From: an uncultured Lachnospiraceae bacterium
GTDB lineage: Bacteria > Bacillota > Clostridia > Lachnospirales > Lachnospiraceae
Assembly (NCBI GenBank): GCA_937916415.1
Contig: CALGGH010000115.1
Location: forward strand, 1-9,767
Length of the DNA: 9,767 nucleotides
Reading direction: 5' to 3'
Numbering within the stretch: the first letter of the stretch is position 1; the number at the start of each line of letters is the position of its first letter. Of the stretch, positions 7,392 to 9,767 are shown piece by piece. The position numbers and the translations under genes are program-made. The notes under the pieces were generated by a model that saw only the letters and a program-made list of their open reading frames with translations, did no database searches and was not told the DNA's origin.

Positions 7392-7669
7392 TCACCTGGA
7401 ACCGCCCGCGGTTATGATCCACGGTGCAGGCTGGTCTTCAAATACTCCCGAGCTCTTGAGCCTGGATACGGATATCTGTATGACGTTGACCTCCCCAAGC
7501 CCGACCTCCGTCAGAATGTCGCGCATGGATGCGGCGGTCTTGAAGTCCAGCGGAACCTGTCCTTGTCGACGCATCCGCTCACCGCGACCACGGCGGCCAG
7601 CAGCTGGCTCGCGGTCTCGGCACCCTGTCCGCCCCTGCCGTGCCAGCGTATTTCAATCATTTCATTCAT
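7392..7669 (-). pseudogene. Remnant of 2-oxoacid:ferredoxin oxidoreductase gamma subunit joined to an unrecognised tail
   Basis: An ATG at 7669, preceded by GGAAGGA, opens a frame reading MNEMIEIRWHGRGGQGAETA and then SQLLAAVVAVSG. The IRWHGRGGQG motif marks the N-terminus of pyruvate or other 2-oxoacid:ferredoxin oxidoreductase gamma subunits (usually about 180-190 residues). After some 32 residues the likeness ends and the frame stops at 7511. A different frame covering 7574-7392 then reads protein-like sequence, LDFKTAASMRDILTEVGLGE to the end PAPWIITAGGSR, which I do not recognise and which is not the expected gamma C-terminus. The gene is thus broken by an internal deletion with frame change, or by a join of two genes. 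It starts 17 bases after the ABC permease stop, so it may once have been transcribed with that pair. Confidence 0.55.
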
Positions 7670-7686
7670 GACAATTCCTTCCATGC

Positions 7687-8571
7687 TTATATGAGATTAA
7701 GCTTGTTGTCTATGATATGCCTGGTAACAAAAACAAGAGCTACTGCGACCGCAAAATTCACCGCCAGGCTCATGTCATTGCCAACGGTTATCATTCTGCT
7801 GAAGAAACCGGAACTCCCGAATTCATCCAGGCTGTATACCCGTTTTACGTCAAACGCTCGCATAATGCCCGAAACGACGTTCAGCACGAAGCTGGTTCCC
7901 CATGAGATGACGAAATAGAACACCACTCCCATGAGGCCCCTGTTCTTTTTGAAGAGCTGGCCTATCGTGAGCGCCCCGAATACGCGCGCGATCCTGATGA
8001 AGGGATTGAGCAGTGCCGTAAAGACGAACAATACGATCAGGTGAACGACGGTTCCCTTGTTATTGCTAAGGAATTCGGGCATATACGGAAAAAACTCCAA
8101 TATGCCGTCCTTCATCTGCTGAAAGCCATACCCCGCCCTGTGTCCGATTATCAGCGCTGACACGGCTATGAGTCCGAGCGAAACCACCACGGCCAGCGAT
8201 ACGACCATGAACCATGCATAACCTACGATGAGCTTCGATCCCAGCCTCTCCATGGTGGTGGATGGCAGGGTATGCGTCAGGTATCCCTCGTCGTCATACA
8301 TAGACCGGTAAAACCTGACCGCCAGATATATCACTGAGGCAATTTCTACCCCAACGATCAGGATCCACAATGCAACGAAACCGAATCCGCCGGATATGAA
8401 ACCGAATGCCTGCATCGATTCCGTGGTCTTATGTCCCGTGACGAATCCCGAATACACGGGCGTCTGCAGCATGATGGCCGCGAGCAGTCCATAGGCCAGC
8501 ATGATGATGGCCAGCAGTCCCTCCACGCGACAAACGCTCTTCCAGTCATATTTGATCAGCTTGCTCAGCAT
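7687..8571 (-). CDS. ABC transporter permease (ABC-2-like, six membrane segments)
   Basis: This 294-residue integral membrane protein partners the ATPase encoded just upstream. Hydrophobic segments lie at about 18-36, 50-77, 110-140, 170-195, 215-245 and 265-285, a usual pattern for the membrane subunit of small ABC-2 exporters. The ATG at 8571 follows GGGAGG at a 7-base distance and overlaps the ATPase stop by 7 bases, so the two are translationally coupled. No solute motif is recognisable. Related pairs (YtrB/YtrC-like, often beside a GntR regulator) are linked to antibiotic or envelope-stress response in other Firmicutes, but no such regulator is present here. The function is therefore left open. 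Confidence 0.82.
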   Translation of the reverse strand: MLSKLIKYDWKSVCRVEGLLAIIMLAYGLLAAIMLQTPVYSGFVTGHKTTESMQAFGFISGGFGFVALWILIVGVEIASVIYLAVRFYRSMYDDEGYLTHTLPSTTMERLGSKLIVGYAWFMVVSLAVVVSLGLIAVSALIIGHRAGYGFQQMKDGILEFFPYMPEFLSNNKGTVVHLIVLFVFTALLNPFIRIARVFGALTIGQLFKKNRGLMGVVFYFVISWGTSFVLNVVSGIMRAFDVKRVYSLDEFGSSGFFSRMITVGNDMSLAVNFAVAVALVFVTRHIIDNKLNLI

Positions 8572-9272
8572 GCGAATACCTCCCTGAAATAGGCATCCAC
8601 GCTCTTGCCGTACTGATCCCTGACGTATTGCGCGGTATTGTACAGCAGCAGGTTGCCGGTCCTAATGAAGATAACCTCGTCCAGCACGGTCTCTATGTCC
8701 CCTATCAGGTGCGTGGACAGAAGGATCGTGGAATCCGGCCTGTGCGCCGTGAGTATGGTGCGCATGATGTAATCGCGCGCCGCGGGGTCAACTCCCGCTA
8801 TCGGCTCGTCCAGCACGTACAGGTCTGCCCTCCTGCTCATGACCAGGATCAGCTGCACCTTTTCCTTGTTGCCCTTGGACAGCGTCTGAAGCCTCACCCT
8901 GGGATCCACTCCCAGGTCAAATAGCATCGAATATGCCTTCTCAATCTCAAAATCATCATACAGCTCATTAAACATCTCCAGCACTTCGTCTATCCTGCTG
9001 GCGTTATTTAAGTAAGTGCGGTCCGGCAGATAGGATACGTGCCTCCTGGTCTCGACGCCCACCGGAAACCCGCATATGTAAATGGCTCCATACGTAGGCT
9101 TGAGCAGCCCGTTCATCATCTTGATGAGCGTGGTCTTGCCGCTGCCGTTTGGCCCGAGCAGGCCGATTATCCTGCCCCTGGGCAGCATCAGCGTCAGCTC
9201 ATTGACCGCAGGATAATGATTGCTGTCATATATCTTGGTCAGCTGCTGTATGTTTACCAGACATTCTTCCAT
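8565..9272 (-). CDS. ABC transporter ATP-binding protein (YtrB-like)
   Basis: A 235-residue ATPase that powers the adjacent permease at the inner face of the membrane. Walker A is GPNGSGKTT (40-48), Walker B LYVLDEP (151-157), D-loop AGVD (159-162) and H-loop STH (H188). The signature is LSKGN (131-135) rather than LSGGQ, and the Q-loop region reads YLPDRTYL with no glutamine. Both features occur in the GntR-linked YtrB-type subfamily, so they need not mean loss of function. The ATG at 9272 follows GAGGTGA. It is the first gene of a unit with the permease and perhaps the broken oxidoreductase gene. The substrate is unknown. Confidence 0.9.
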   Translation of the reverse strand: MEECLVNIQQLTKIYDSNHYPAVNELTLMLPRGRIIGLLGPNGSGKTTLIKMMNGLLKPTYGAIYICGFPVGVETRRHVSYLPDRTYLNNASRIDEVLEMFNELYDDFEIEKAYSMLFDLGVDPRVRLQTLSKGNKEKVQLILVMSRRADLYVLDEPIAGVDPAARDYIMRTILTAHRPDSTILLSTHLIGDIETVLDEVIFIRTGNLLLYNTAQYVRDQYGKSVDAYFREVFAC

Positions 9273-9333
9273 GATGGCTCACCTCATAATTAACGTATTC
9301 CAACGTCCAAAACCTCATTCAAGTCAGCGTAAC

Positions 9334-9360
9334 ATATTATCATATTCTAATATAATACAA
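9334..9360 (-). promoter_or_regulatory. Putative promoter of the ABC transporter genes
   Basis: On the - strand, TAATAT (9339-9334) lies about 60 bases upstream of the ATPase start. TTGTAT (9360-9355) lies 15 bases further up; TTTTTG at 18 bases spacing is an alternative. The whole stretch is AT-rich, so the exact hexamers are uncertain. Confidence 0.3.
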
Positions 9361-9366
9361 AAAATC

Positions 9367-9395
9367 TTGCAATTCTGCCACATTTAATATATACT
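9367..9395 (+). promoter_or_regulatory. Promoter of tRNA-Cys
   Basis: TTGCAA (9367-9372) and TATACT (9390-9395) are separated by exactly 17 bases, a good sigma-70-type promoter. Transcription would begin near 9402 and give a leader of about 47 bases before the tRNA. Confidence 0.65.
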
Positions 9396-9448
9396 CTATT
9401 GGTGTTGATGCCGTAAACACGTTCTTTTTAGCGGTGTCGGATCCATAT

Positions 9449-9519
9449 GGTGCTGTAGCCAAGTGGTAAGGCGTGGGACTGCAACTCCCTGATCATCGGT
9501 TCAAATCCGTTCAGCACCT
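9449..9519 (+). tRNA. tRNA-Cys (anticodon GCA)
   Basis: The 71-base gene folds as a cloverleaf. Acceptor arms GGTGCTG (9449-9455) and CAGCACC (9512-9518) pair perfectly. The D stem is GCC/GGC around AAGTGGTAA. The anticodon loop CTGCAAC contains GCA, and the T loop is TTCAAAT. The base after the acceptor is T, matching U73, the main identity base for cysteinyl-tRNA synthetase. No CCA is encoded. There appears to be one T-T mismatch in each of the anticodon and T stems by hand pairing. Confidence 0.93.
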
Positions 9520-9529
9520 CGATGGAAAT

Positions 9530-9562
9530 GCCCCAAAACTCTAATGTTCTGGGGCGTTTTTT
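9530..9562 (+). terminator. Rho-independent terminator after tRNA-Cys
   Basis: GCCCCAAAAC (9530-9539) pairs with GTTCTGGGGC (9546-9555) with one mismatch and a six-base loop, followed by a run of T at 9557-9562. It ends the short tRNA transcript. The 9563-9767 stretch beyond holds no gene I can support. Confidence 0.85.
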
Positions 9563-9714
9563 ATTGGGATGCTCCGGGATAAATCTGCTCCGGCAGCCAC
9601 TACGGACAGAGCAAAGTCCCTTTGGTACTTCTGGTCCATCTCGGAACCAGTGTGCCCAGGCCTGCGCTGAATCGCCTGAGCGCCCCTCTCCTGCTTCGCC
9701 ATGATCGCGGCCTC

Positions 9715-9735
9715 TTAGGAACTGTCACGAAATAA
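9715..9735 (+). repeat. Half-copy of the TTAGGAACTGT palindrome motif
   Basis: TTAGGAACTGTcacGAAAT repeats the left arm of the 7294-7380 palindrome (TTAGGAACTGTagtGAAAT, 7296-7314), with 16 of 19 bases identical. No matching inverted arm occurs before the window ends, so only one end of any element is visible. Confidence 0.45.
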
Positions 9736-9767
9736 TCTTGCCTTTTTGCTTGTCTGGATTCACAGAA

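Noticed and set aside
9541..9702. A 53-codon - strand open frame with ATG at 9702 and AAGAGG 8 bases upstream
   Set aside because: Its 3' end runs through the tRNA terminator hairpin and the protein shows no recognisable family; it may be a remnant but cannot be supported as a gene.
9522..9704. A 60-codon + strand open frame after tRNA-Cys
   Set aside because: It overlaps the terminator, has no ribosome binding site and has low-complexity Pro/Ser-rich content near its end.

Overview
The window looks like a Firmicutes (Clostridia, probably Lachnospiraceae-like) genome fragment. The evidence is the gene families (YesM/YesN signalling, ChvE-type lipoprotein binding proteins, a YtrB-like ABC pair), strong GGAGG-type ribosome binding sites, AT-rich intergenic DNA, and a tRNA-Cys without encoded CCA. 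No species can be named from the sequence alone.

Layout, left to right. (1) 1-846 is the N-terminal part of a class B penicillin-binding protein (PBP2/MrdA type) on the + strand, entering from outside the window. (2) At about 823-846 it meets, tail to tail, the truncated 3' end of a ChvE-like multiple-sugar-binding lipoprotein gene on the - strand (to 1647). Both genes are cut at the same point, so this is either a chimeric assembly join or a real rearrangement breakpoint. (3) 1648-2056 holds the chvE upstream region, a - strand terminator hairpin and a cluster of direct and inverted repeats, including two identical 42-bp copies. (4) 7286 down to 2057 is a compact four-gene - strand operon: membrane-anchored periplasmic-binding sensor protein, YesM/LytS-type histidine kinase, YesN/AraC-type response regulator, and a second sugar-binding lipoprotein. 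(5) 7294-7380 is an 87-bp imperfect palindrome just before the sensor start codon. (6) 7392-7669 is a broken gene that begins as a 2-oxoacid:ferredoxin oxidoreductase gamma subunit and then loses frame. (7) 9272 down to 7687 is an ABC ATPase/permease pair. (8) 9449-9519 is tRNA-Cys(GCA) on the + strand with its own promoter and terminator. (9) 9563-9767 has no convincing gene, but carries a half-copy of the motif seen in the 7294-7380 palindrome.

How the genes fit together: the operon resembles the three-component sugar sensing systems of Clostridia (for example XylFII-LytS-YesN). There, an anchored binding protein senses a monosaccharide outside the cell, the kinase passes phosphate to the regulator, and the AraC-type output activates sugar uptake genes. 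The adjacent ChvE-like protein, normally followed by its ABC ATPase and permease genes, is the natural target. Those transporter genes are missing because the sequence changes to PBP2 at the junction. The right-hand ABC pair, the broken oxidoreductase gene and the tRNA look functionally unrelated.
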